Of a DNA stretch of 64,000 nt, positions 26,084 through 34,167 are shown one piece after another; position 1 is the stretch's first letter, and each line of letters opens with the position of its first letter. A model generated the notes under the pieces. It did not search any database. It saw nothing but the letters and a program-made list of their open reading frames with translations, and was not told the DNA's origin. The position numbers were made by a program, and so were the translations under genes. The DNA comes from Arthrobacter sp. N199823 (GTDB lineage Bacteria > Actinomycetota > Actinomycetes > Actinomycetales > Micrococcaceae), in assembly GCF_002929705.1 (NCBI RefSeq), contig NZ_PJIN01000011.1, forward strand, positions 45,706-109,705. Direction: 5' to 3'.

Positions 26084-27283
26084 ATGAATAAGCAGGCGGT
26101 CCGCGCGGCCACCATCGCCACTTTTGCCGTCTTCGCGATCAATGGTTTTGTGTTTGCCAGTTGGGCTGCTCGGATTCCGGCAGTGACCCGTATCCTCGAT
26201 CTGACATCGGGTGAAATGGGCCTGCTCCTGCTGATGATCGCCGCGGGTTCGGTCATTGCACTCCCGATGGCCGGAACTGTTGTGGGCCGTCTCGGAACGG
26301 CGAACACGATTCGTGTTGGCGGCTTTACTGTTGCTGTTGGTGGCCTGATTGTTGCTATCGCCTTGGCGCAGCACTCGGTCCCCTTAACGGGTATTGGCCT
26401 GTTCTTCTTCGGTATTGGTATTGGCCTCTGGGACGTGGCGCAGAACATTGAGGGCGCAGACGTTGAACGGCATCGCGGCAAGACCATCATGCCGCAATTC
26501 CACGGAGGCTTCAGCGGTGGCGCCCTCGTCGGAGCGCTCGTGGGCGCCGGACTTTCGGCCCTCGATGTCAGCATGTCCGCCCATTTGTTCGTCATCGTCA
26601 TTGGCGTCAGCATCTCGATGGTGTTTGTGCCGCGCTACTTCCTGCCGGAGGCGGCAAACAGTGCCAGCCAGCAGACACAAGCCACCACAGTCCTCAAGGG
26701 GCGTAGCGCCTGGACTGAGAAGCGCACGCTCCTGGTGGGGCTGGTGGTCCTGGGCGCCGCCCTGACCGAGGGTGCGGCCAATGATTGGATCGCCAAGGCA
26801 ACTGTTGATGGGCTTGGTGCCTCAGAAGCCGCAGGTGCCATCATGTTTGCAGTCTTCGTGGCATCGATGACGCTGTTCCGCTTCTTTGGCGGCGGACTCA
26901 TCGACACCTTCGGGCGGGTCCCTGTGCTGTACGGCAGCCTCGGATCGGCCCTGATTGGTCTTGTCTTGTTCGTCGTGGCACCCAATATGTGGCTCGCCGG
27001 ACTCGGCGCGGTTTTCTGGGGCGCCGGTGCCGCGATGGGCTTCCCCATGGGCATGTCCGCGGCCGCCGACGATCCCGCACGGGCCGCCGCCCGAGTCTCC
27101 GTGGTTTCCACCATTGGCTATGTGGCGTTCTTGGCGGGCCCGCCGCTGCTGGGCTTCCTGGGCGACCATGTAACCATTCGTTGGGCACTCCTGGCCATCG
27201 CCGTTGCCATCATCGCATCCATCCTGACTGCGCCGGCAGCCAGGCCTCTGCCCGAATCTGAGTTTGAAACGGCAAATAACTAA
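26084..27283 (+). CDS. MFS transporter
   Basis: 399 residues with about twelve membrane segments and the charged loop GTVVGRLGTANTIRVGG between segments two and three in place of the classical GXXXDRXGRR motif. The N-terminus is short and ends after a small basic stretch, so segment one begins near residue 8 (AATIATFAVFAINGFVFASWAARI, split by Gly). The substrate cannot be predicted; the pattern resembles YbjJ-like drug or sugar exporters. It ends overlapping the last 4 bases of the convergent PAP2 gene. Confidence 0.88.
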   Translation: MNKQAVRAATIATFAVFAINGFVFASWAARIPAVTRILDLTSGEMGLLLLMIAAGSVIALPMAGTVVGRLGTANTIRVGGFTVAVGGLIVAIALAQHSVPLTGIGLFFFGIGIGLWDVAQNIEGADVERHRGKTIMPQFHGGFSGGALVGALVGAGLSALDVSMSAHLFVIVIGVSISMVFVPRYFLPEAANSASQQTQATTVLKGRSAWTEKRTLLVGLVVLGAALTEGAANDWIAKATVDGLGASEAAGAIMFAVFVASMTLFRFFGGGLIDTFGRVPVLYGSLGSALIGLVLFVVAPNMWLAGLGAVFWGAGAAMGFPMGMSAAADDPARAAARVSVVSTIGYVAFLAGPPLLGFLGDHVTIRWALLAIAVAIIASILTAPAARPLPESEFETANN

Positions 27284-27966
27284 GCGCTTGTGGCACCTTG
27301 CTCAAGAGGGTCTGCTTGAATATTCCGGCCCAGGCATTTATCTTTCAGTAGCGCCCAGAGCAACAGCGTCACCCCGACACCCAGCAAAGCACCGGCAATG
27401 GTATCCGAGGCCCAGTGGACACCCAGATACGTGCGGCTGAACATCATGGCAACACTGAGAATGGCACCGCTGACCCACATCCATAGTCTGCCCAGAACCA
27501 CTGCCGTAACCACCATGGCTGTCACCGTGCCGCTGACATGCCCCGATGGGTACGAGCCGTGGTCAACAGGGACCAGATGATCGGCGGGGCGAGGGCGGTC
27601 TACTAAATATTTGATCAAATGGGTTAGCCCCAGGGCACCCAGGTTGACGGCAGCCGTGAACAGTCCCAAGCGCCAGTGGCGGCGCAACAGCACCAAGAGT
27701 AAGAGCACGGCGTAGATGACCATGCCGGTATTTCCGACAAAGTCCAGCACGCGGTTGGCATCGGTGAGCCACGGTGTTCGGGAGCTGCGCATCAGCTGGT
27801 ACCAGCCGTCGTCGAACTTTTGAAAAGGCGGATGGTTGCCGGTGGCCCACATCAGACAGGCGCCGGCTAGCAGCATTGCCAGCGCAGGCAGCGAAAGCTG
27901 GAGGAGCCGGGTCCGGGACCAAGCCAGTGGACGCAGTACGGTGGATTCTGAAGTCAAAACGGGCAT
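27280..27966 (-). CDS. PAP2-family membrane phosphatase
   Basis: 228 residues with about six membrane segments. It has the three PAP2 motifs: KYLVDRPRP, PSGHVSGT and SRTYLGVHWASD. The histidines of the last two are the nucleophile and acid. Such enzymes remove phosphate from undecaprenyl pyrophosphate or phosphatidate on the outer face of the membrane. It converges with the MFS gene (4-bp overlap) and diverges from the ABC exporter operon. Confidence 0.92.
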   Translation of the reverse strand: MPVLTSESTVLRPLAWSRTRLLQLSLPALAMLLAGACLMWATGNHPPFQKFDDGWYQLMRSSRTPWLTDANRVLDFVGNTGMVIYAVLLLLVLLRRHWRLGLFTAAVNLGALGLTHLIKYLVDRPRPADHLVPVDHGSYPSGHVSGTVTAMVVTAVVLGRLWMWVSGAILSVAMMFSRTYLGVHWASDTIAGALLGVGVTLLLWALLKDKCLGRNIQADPLEQGATSA

Positions 27967-28158
27967 AAGAGAATTCTAGGGGCCACTCCTGACGGACAAG
28001 ATCATCCCTTCGGACTACCCTGAGAGAACCCTGAATCATCCCTGAGATGGAAGATATCTGCGGTTTCCTTGCGTACGGTTGTAATAGATTCGAAAAGGAG
28101 ACGCCATGACGCTTTCGCGCTCATACAAATTCGGCGCTCATCAAAAGGGGATGTCCAC

Positions 28159-29106
28159 ATGATTGAGGCAGTAAACCTGGCCAAGCACTACGGTGCCAAG
28201 ACTGCGGTTGGCGGTGTCACGTTTACCGTCAAGCCGGGAATGGTGACGGGCTTCCTCGGCCCCAACGGCGCCGGCAAATCAACCACCATGCGCATGATCG
28301 TGGGACTGGACGCGCCCTCGCGCGGCACTGTGACCGTCAACGGCAAACCCTACGCAAAGCACCGCGACCCGCTGCGTCAGGTTGGTGCTTTGCTGGATGC
28401 AAAGGCCGTGCACACCTCGCGCAGCGCCTATAACCACCTGCTGGCCATGGCCGCCACGCACAGCATCCCCACCAAGCGCGTCAACGAGGTCATTGACATG
28501 ACCGGCCTGGCAGCTGTGGCGAAGAAGAAGGCCGGCGGATTCTCCCTCGGCATGGGCCAGCGGCTCGGCATTGCTTCGGCGCTGCTGGGCGATCCGCAGA
28601 CACTGATCCTGGATGAGCCGGTCAACGGGCTGGATCCTGAAGGTGTGCTGTGGGTGCGTAACCTCGCCAAGCACCTTGCCGCGCAGGGAAAAACCGTCTT
28701 CTTGTCATCGCACCTCATGAGTGAAATGGCGCTGACCGCCGATCACCTGATTGTGATTGGCCGCGGCCAGATCATCGCCGATGCCCCGATTGCGCAGATC
28801 CTCGCCGGCTCCCAGCAAGCCAAGGTACGGGTCCGCACTCCTGAGGTCACCCGGCTCAGTCAGCTACTGGGCAGCCAAGGTGTGCAGGTGCAGTGCGAGG
28901 AGAACGAAACCCTCGAGGTCACCGGATTGGACCCCCGCCAGATCGCCCAAGTGGCGCTGCAAAACCAGGTTCTCGTCTACGAGCTGATGCCACTGACCAC
29001 CTCCTTGGAAGACGCCTACTTCAACCTGACCAAGGATGCGGTGGAGTACCACTCGCAGGAATTCAACGACAACCTGCCGGCCCCGGCCGCTGTGAAGGGA
29101 CTCTAA
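28159..29106 (+). CDS. ABC-2 exporter ATP-binding protein
   Basis: 315 residues from the ATG at 28159, preceded by AAGGGG; earlier in-frame starts from 28069 are unlikely. Walker A is GPNGAGKST, the signature is the variant FSLGMGQRLGIA and Walker B LILDEPVNGLD. A C-terminal extension of about 100 residues after the ATPase core is typical of drug, bacitracin or natronin-type exporters. It starts an operon of ATPase, permease, kinase and regulator. Confidence 0.93.
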   Translation: MIEAVNLAKHYGAKTAVGGVTFTVKPGMVTGFLGPNGAGKSTTMRMIVGLDAPSRGTVTVNGKPYAKHRDPLRQVGALLDAKAVHTSRSAYNHLLAMAATHSIPTKRVNEVIDMTGLAAVAKKKAGGFSLGMGQRLGIASALLGDPQTLILDEPVNGLDPEGVLWVRNLAKHLAAQGKTVFLSSHLMSEMALTADHLIVIGRGQIIADAPIAQILAGSQQAKVRVRTPEVTRLSQLLGSQGVQVQCEENETLEVTGLDPRQIAQVALQNQVLVYELMPLTTSLEDAYFNLTKDAVEYHSQEFNDNLPAPAAVKGL

Positions 29107-29108
29107 AG

Positions 29109-29999
29109 ATGAGCACGACGACGATTTCCTCACCCGGGCGCGCCACCGGCGGTTCGCTGACATTTGCCGGTGTGCTGCGCAGTGAATGGATTAAGTTCCG
29201 GTCCCTGCTGTCCACGCGTTTGCTACTGCTCTTTACCTTCTTGGCCGTTGTTGGTGTCGGAGCCATTGCCGCTTGGGCGCAGGCCTCATCACTTGAACTA
29301 TTCATGAAGAACGGCACGGGAATGGGGATGCCTGGCACCACTCCTGAACCCATGACTCTTGAACAAGCGCAAGAATTCGGGAACTTTAACGTCTACGCCA
29401 TCCCCAATGCGGGCTTGCAGATTGGCATCCTTATCCTCGGTGCCCTTGCAGTACTGCTGGTCGCCTCGGAGTTTGGCACAGGCATGATCCGCTCCACCAT
29501 GACGGCTGTGCCCAAAAGACTGCCGGCGTTTTTTGCGAAGGCAGTAGTGCTCGTCGTGGTGTCCTACATCCTGACGCTCGTGGCTTCCGTGGTCACGGCC
29601 TTGCTGGCCATCCCGATTTTCAAGGCCTATGGCATTGACTTTTCCTTTGGTCTGGACGGTGTCGTGTACTCCATTCTCATGGGTGGCGTTTATGTTGCTG
29701 GAGTTTCCTTGATTGGGCTCTCCCTGGGCACCCTGCTACGCAGCTCGGCTGGCGGCATCATCGTGTTGGTTGCGGTGATGTTCCTGATGGAAATCGGGGC
29801 CAATCTGCTGAGCCTGTTTCCCGCTGACTTCTGGAACTACGTAGTACAGTACGTGCCCAGTGTCGCCGGTGGACGGATGCTCGAGATCACCGAGAAGACC
29901 GCGTTCATCAGCCCCTTGGCCGGTGCCCTGATCTTCCTTGGCTGGATCCTGCTCTTCATGATCCCGGCCATCATCTCCCTCAAGACTCGCGACATCTAA
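29109..29999 (+). CDS. ABC-2 exporter permease
   Basis: 296 residues from the ATG at 29109, two bases after the ATPase stop. It has six membrane segments with a short basic N-terminal stretch (FAGVLRSEWIKFRSLLSTR), the usual permease start. A soluble loop of about 50 residues follows the first segment. The SEFGTGMIRSTM segment is a hallmark of this permease family. With the ATPase it forms an exporter, possibly of a peptide antibiotic. The substrate is unknown. Confidence 0.9.
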   Translation: MSTTTISSPGRATGGSLTFAGVLRSEWIKFRSLLSTRLLLLFTFLAVVGVGAIAAWAQASSLELFMKNGTGMGMPGTTPEPMTLEQAQEFGNFNVYAIPNAGLQIGILILGALAVLLVASEFGTGMIRSTMTAVPKRLPAFFAKAVVLVVVSYILTLVASVVTALLAIPIFKAYGIDFSFGLDGVVYSILMGGVYVAGVSLIGLSLGTLLRSSAGGIIVLVAVMFLMEIGANLLSLFPADFWNYVVQYVPSVAGGRMLEITEKTAFISPLAGALIFLGWILLFMIPAIISLKTRDI

Positions 30000-30012
30000 G
30001 TACAGCTAACGT

Positions 30013-30031
30013 CCCCGGCATCTCGCCGGGG
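30013..30031. terminator. Short GC hairpin between permease and kinase genes
   Basis: CCCCGGC (30013-30019) and GCCGGGG (30025-30031) form a 7-bp stem with a 5-nt loop, 14 bases after the permease stop. It could weaken read-through into the kinase genes. Confidence 0.5.
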
Positions 30032-30048
30032 AACCTAGGCTCAGACTT

Positions 30049-31347
30049 ATGCGCACAAAAGACCAGGCGGGGGCCGCGGAACGAACGGCCGTTTCCCCCG
30101 CCGACTTACCTTCCGCTGCACGGCGGGCCGACGAATTCACGGCCCGCCGTCGTGGTGCACTCCGAACATACTTCTATAGCCATCCCCGCGTCATGGACGT
30201 GGTGGTGGTTATTTCTTATTTGCTGGCCGGCTCAGGCATCTTCCTCAGCGGCGATCCAGACGTCAATATGAGCGAGCATGTGGTCATCGTCCTCGCCTCG
30301 GCCACGGTTTTGATGTTCCGCCGCGATAAACCACTGGCCGTGCTCGCCATCGTTTCAGTCTTTGAAGTTCTCAATATTGTGGTGGTGCCAACGGCCAGCA
30401 ATATCGGGGTCGGCATCTGGTTTGCCCTCTACGCGGTGGCCGTTCGGTACAAAACCGTGATCAGCTTTGCGCTGGGGATCATCTCCGCCGTGCCGTTGAT
30501 GGCGTTCATGCTGTTCCTTTATCAATACCCTGCCGATCTGCTGAGCGACAACGGCCCCAGCGCTGCTACAAGCAGCATCATTTCAGCGATCGTGATGCTC
30601 CTGTCCAATATCATCGCCACAGGCGTTGGCGCTGCAGTACGCAGCAACCGTAAGCACGAAGCCGAATTGCGCCAATGGGCTATCCGCAATGCCGAGCTGG
30701 CCTCCGTGGCGGAACGGAACAGGATTGCCCGGGAAATGCATGATGTGGTGGCCCACTCGTTGACAGTCATGGTGGCACTAAGCGACGGAGCCGCCGTAGT
30801 GGTTAAACGGGATCCAGCCAAAGCGGGGGATGTGTTGGGGCAGCTCTCGCAGACCGGGCGCACGGCGCTGGCGGACATGCGCCGCGTGCTGGGCGTGTTA
30901 CGAGCCGACGGCGGTACCAACCGTTCCCCGCAGCCCGACCATACCGACATGGGTGCCCTGATCGAAGGATTCCGTCAGGCTGGACTGCCGATCTCCTTCA
31001 CCCAGTCAGGTCCGCCCCTGCCCGCGGATCCTGCGCTGGCACTGACCGTGTACCGGATCGTGCAGGAATCGCTGACTAATGTGCTGCGGTACGGCACCGC
31101 GGTGTCCCGGGTGGAGGTAATGGTGGCGAACAATAGCCTCACCGGGGCCATAACCGTCCGGATCAGGGACGACGGCCACGGCACCCTAGATGCATCGATT
31201 GGTTCCGGACGTGGCATTGTGGGAATGCGGGAACGCGCGCGGATTTACGCCGGAACTGTCGACGCCGGTCCGGTGCCTCAAGGTGGGTGGCTCGTGACGG
31301 TTGCGCTGCATCCTGGCGAAAGTACGCCGGTGAATGGACAACTATGA
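30049..31347 (+). CDS. NarL-type sensor histidine kinase
   Basis: 432 residues. The first 50 residues are hydrophilic, then about four to five membrane segments to residue 200. The HisKA_3 motif is RNRIAREMHDVVAHSLTVM with phospho-acceptor His231, and the ATPase domain has IRDDGHGTLD and GIVGMRERARI. It follows the ABC exporter genes by 50 bp and overlaps the start of its response regulator by 14 bases, so the four genes look like one resistance or export unit. Confidence 0.93.
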   Translation: MRTKDQAGAAERTAVSPADLPSAARRADEFTARRRGALRTYFYSHPRVMDVVVVISYLLAGSGIFLSGDPDVNMSEHVVIVLASATVLMFRRDKPLAVLAIVSVFEVLNIVVVPTASNIGVGIWFALYAVAVRYKTVISFALGIISAVPLMAFMLFLYQYPADLLSDNGPSAATSSIISAIVMLLSNIIATGVGAAVRSNRKHEAELRQWAIRNAELASVAERNRIAREMHDVVAHSLTVMVALSDGAAVVVKRDPAKAGDVLGQLSQTGRTALADMRRVLGVLRADGGTNRSPQPDHTDMGALIEGFRQAGLPISFTQSGPPLPADPALALTVYRIVQESLTNVLRYGTAVSRVEVMVANNSLTGAITVRIRDDGHGTLDASIGSGRGIVGMRERARIYAGTVDAGPVPQGGWLVTVALHPGESTPVNGQL

Positions 31348-32089
31348 GGATGATTTGGGGAATTCCGAAATGAACGACGGTCCTACTATTTCTAGCGAGC
31401 CCATCGAGCCCAGTCAGGCCATTCGGGTGCTGCTGGTGGATGACCAGCCGTTGTTGCGGATGGGTTTTCGCCTCATTCTCGAGGGCGAAGATGACATGCA
31501 CGTGGTGGGAGAAGCGTCCAACGGCATAGAAGCGCTGGGTGCTGTGGAGCGTCTGCAGCCTGATGTGGTCCTCATGGACGTGCGCATGCCGCTCATGGAC
31601 GGCATTGAAGCAACGGGCAAAATCAGCGCATCCACTTCTGTTGCCAGGATCATTATCCTGACCACCTTTGACCTCGACGAATACGCTTTTGCCGGGCTTC
31701 AAGCCGGCGCCAGCGCCTTCCTGCTCAAGGACGTGGCGCCGCTGGACCTTGTTCAAGCCGTGCGGCTCGTGGCCAGCGGCGATGCCGTGGTGGCTCCGCG
31801 CGTCACCCAGCGACTGCTCGAAGACTTTGTGCGCAACAGCCCGCCTCGCCCAACGCAGAGTCCGGACCCGCTGCTGGCGGAACTCACGCCCCGAGAGCTC
31901 GAGGTGGCGCAATGCATTGCCCAAGGACTGTCCAACGCCGAGATTGCCCATTCGCTGTTCCTCTCCGAAGCCACCGTCAAGACACATGTCCGGCGCATCC
32001 TGACCAAGTTGCACCTCCGGGACAGGGTCCAAGTAGTGGTGTACGCCTACGAAACCGGGATGGTGGTCCCCAGCAATCCGGACTACTAA
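31334..32089 (+). CDS. LuxR/NarL-family response regulator
   Basis: 251 residues from the ATG at 31334; a second ATG at 31370 is also plausible and would give 239 residues. The receiver has VDDQPLLRMG and phospho-acceptor Asp82 in VVLMDVRMPLMDG; the HTH has LTPRELEVAQCIAQGLSNAEI and LSEATVKTHVRRILTKLHLRDR. The N-terminal 30 residues are an acidic, unusual extension. It is the cognate partner of the kinase upstream and probably controls the exporter genes at 28159-29999. Confidence 0.93.
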   Translation: MDNYEDDLGNSEMNDGPTISSEPIEPSQAIRVLLVDDQPLLRMGFRLILEGEDDMHVVGEASNGIEALGAVERLQPDVVLMDVRMPLMDGIEATGKISASTSVARIIILTTFDLDEYAFAGLQAGASAFLLKDVAPLDLVQAVRLVASGDAVVAPRVTQRLLEDFVRNSPPRPTQSPDPLLAELTPRELEVAQCIAQGLSNAEIAHSLFLSEATVKTHVRRILTKLHLRDRVQVVVYAYETGMVVPSNPDY

Positions 32090-32149
32090 CCGGACCCTGG
32101 GGTCAGGTGAAGCGCGGGAATCCTGGCTGCTTCATGATTGAATCGAACC

Positions 32150-33424
32150 ATGACTTCTGTGGAACACATCCTGGACCTGCGCGACTTCATTGACGCCTCA
32201 CCGTCGAGCTTTCATGCGGCAGCTGAGGCTGGAAAAAGACTCGCAGGAGCGGGTTTCACGCAATTGAACGAAACCGAGCCCTGGCCCGTACATGGAAAAT
32301 TCTTCATGATCCGCGACGGCGCCATCATGGCCTGGATTGTGCCCGAGGACGCCACCGTCACCACGCCATTCAACATTCTGGGCGCACACACGGATTCGCC
32401 CTCATTCAAGCTCAAACCGAAACCCACCACGGGCCGGTTTGGTTGGCTGCAGGCAGGTGTTGAGGTTTATGGCGGGCCGCTCATCAACTCCTGGCTGGAC
32501 CGGGAACTGCAATTTGCCGGCCGGTTAGTGAGCCGTGATGGGGTCGAAACACTGGTGGCCACAGGACCGCTGTTGCGCTTCCCGCAGCTGGCCATTCACT
32601 TGGACCGCAGCGCCAATGACGGACTGAAGCTGGACAAGCAACAGCACATGAATCCGGTGTGGGGCCAAGGCACTGCGCAGGACGAGGATCTTTTGGGGCT
32701 GCTCGCCGAGCGCGCGGGCGTGGATGCTGGCGAAATTGGCGGGTACGACATTGTTGTGGCCGACACCCAGCCGGGCCAAATATTTGGTGCCAACAATGAA
32801 TTCTTCGCCGCAGGCCGAATGGACAACCTGACATCCGTGCATGCGGGCCTGGTGGCACTGATTTCCGCGGCTCAAACGCCCCTTTCAGGAGTGATCCCGG
32901 TTCTGGCGGCCTTTGACCATGAGGAAATCGGCTCCGGATCACGGTCGGGAGCCTGCGGGCCCATCTTGGAAGATGTCCTGACCCGAGTGTCGGATGGTCT
33001 GGGTGCCTCGGTGAGTGAACGACGTCGTGCTTTCGCCAGCTCATTCTGTGTCTCGGCTGACGCCGGTCACGCCGTCCACCCCAACTATTCCGAGCGGCAC
33101 GATCCCGCCAACCTGCCGGTGCTCAATGGCGGGCCGTTGTTGAAGATTAATGCGAACCAGCGTTATGCCACGGACGGCGTGGGCGCGGCAGTATGGGCCA
33201 CGCTTTGCGCCGCGGCGGATGCGCCGTACCAAGAGTTCGTGTCCAACAACAACGTCCCGTGCGGGTCCACTATTGGACCCTTGACGGCCACGCGACTAGG
33301 TATCAGGACGCTGGACGTGGGTACCCCGCTACTGTCAATGCACTCGGTGCGAGAGCTGTGCGGTGTGGCTGACCCGTTATACTTGGCGCGCATTGCCCAG
33401 ACGTTCTTCGGTGCCGCCGTCTAA
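32150..33424 (+). CDS. apeB: M18 family aminopeptidase
   Basis: 424 residues from the ATG at 32150; a TTG four codons earlier is less likely. The M18 signature is present: LGAHTDSPSF with a zinc-binding His, AFDHEEIGSGSRSGA with the catalytic Glu pair, and MHSVREL near the C-terminus holding another metal-binding His. The family forms large cytosolic dodecamers that remove N-terminal acidic or neutral residues. It follows the regulator by 60 bp and may have its own promoter. Nothing unusual. Confidence 0.93.
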   Translation: MTSVEHILDLRDFIDASPSSFHAAAEAGKRLAGAGFTQLNETEPWPVHGKFFMIRDGAIMAWIVPEDATVTTPFNILGAHTDSPSFKLKPKPTTGRFGWLQAGVEVYGGPLINSWLDRELQFAGRLVSRDGVETLVATGPLLRFPQLAIHLDRSANDGLKLDKQQHMNPVWGQGTAQDEDLLGLLAERAGVDAGEIGGYDIVVADTQPGQIFGANNEFFAAGRMDNLTSVHAGLVALISAAQTPLSGVIPVLAAFDHEEIGSGSRSGACGPILEDVLTRVSDGLGASVSERRRAFASSFCVSADAGHAVHPNYSERHDPANLPVLNGGPLLKINANQRYATDGVGAAVWATLCAAADAPYQEFVSNNNVPCGSTIGPLTATRLGIRTLDVGTPLLSMHSVRELCGVADPLYLARIAQTFFGAAV

Positions 33425-33434
33425 CTGGAGCGTG

Positions 33435-33494
33435 TTGGGCCCACGCGCCTGAGGGGCCCGATGTGAGCTTGCGAGCATAGGGAGGGCGTGGGGA
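33435..33494. repeat. Dispersed GGGCCCACGC intergenic element, copy B
   Basis: Starts TTGGGCCCACGCGCCTGAGG and ends GGGAGGGCGTGGGG, immediately before the stop codon of the leftward DUF1345 gene. CCCACGC (33440-33446) can pair with GCGTGGG (33486-33492). The same head and tail occur at 53261-53330. Possibly a terminator-linked REP-like element. Confidence 0.7.
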
Positions 33495-34145
33495 TCAGGC
33501 TGCCAGACTGACCACCAGATTGATGGTGGTGGCAAGAATCCCGGTCCCAAAAACAAATGCCAGCAGACTGTGCCGCAGCACGGCCGATCTCATGGCACGG
33601 GTGGTGATGTTGGTGTCGGAGACCTGATACGTCATGCCCACGCTGAAGGCCATGTAGGCAATATCGGTATATTGCGGCGGCTCGTCCTGGTTGAAGCCAA
33701 TTCCGCCGGGCTCGCCGCTGTAGTAAGTCTTGGCGTAGTGCAACGTGAACAGCGTGTGGACCATGAGCCAGGACATGGCAGTAGTGGTCAGGGCAAGTAG
33801 AGCCAGCAGGAACCGTCCGGTCCCTTGCACGTCCTTGCTGCTCACTATCACCAGTACAACGGCGGCGAACGAACCCAGCGCTGCCAACAAGATCAGCAGA
33901 TCGGTGGTGCGCAGCCCCGGATCTTCCTCTTGTGCGTGCCGGGCCGTTTGCGGTGCATCCATGGGGGCAATTTGAAGCCACACCGTGGCGTTGTAAATCA
34001 GCGCTGCAATTGCCCAGCCCACGGCGGGGGCGTAGACCCAGGCGCCCAATAATCCGGTCAGGGCCGTGGCGGCGGCTCCGCACACTAGCATTGCGGCAAT
34101 GCGTAGTTGTCGGTGTCGGGCCCGGGCCGAGGATTCTTGGTTCAT
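33495..34145 (-). CDS. DUF1345 membrane protein
   Basis: 216 residues from the ATG at 34145; a start at 34184 would overlap the neighbouring gene. About five membrane segments. The segment YTDIAYMAFSVGMTYQVSDT is the diagnostic DUF1345 motif, followed by NITTRAMRSAVLRHSLLAFVF. The function is not known. It lies 22 bp after the nuclease-helicase gene on the same strand and may be co-transcribed. It stops at a GGGCCCACGC element. Confidence 0.9.
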   Translation of the reverse strand: MNQESSARARHRQLRIAAMLVCGAAATALTGLLGAWVYAPAVGWAIAALIYNATVWLQIAPMDAPQTARHAQEEDPGLRTTDLLILLAALGSFAAVVLVIVSSKDVQGTGRFLLALLALTTTAMSWLMVHTLFTLHYAKTYYSGEPGGIGFNQDEPPQYTDIAYMAFSVGMTYQVSDTNITTRAMRSAVLRHSLLAFVFGTGILATTINLVVSLAA

Positions 34146-34167
34146 GCTGTGATCATGCCATGGCGGC

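Noticed and set aside
27563-28039. A 158-codon leftward open frame over the PAP2 gene
   Set aside because: It overlaps the PAP2 gene in another frame; the PAP2 motifs fix the correct reading.
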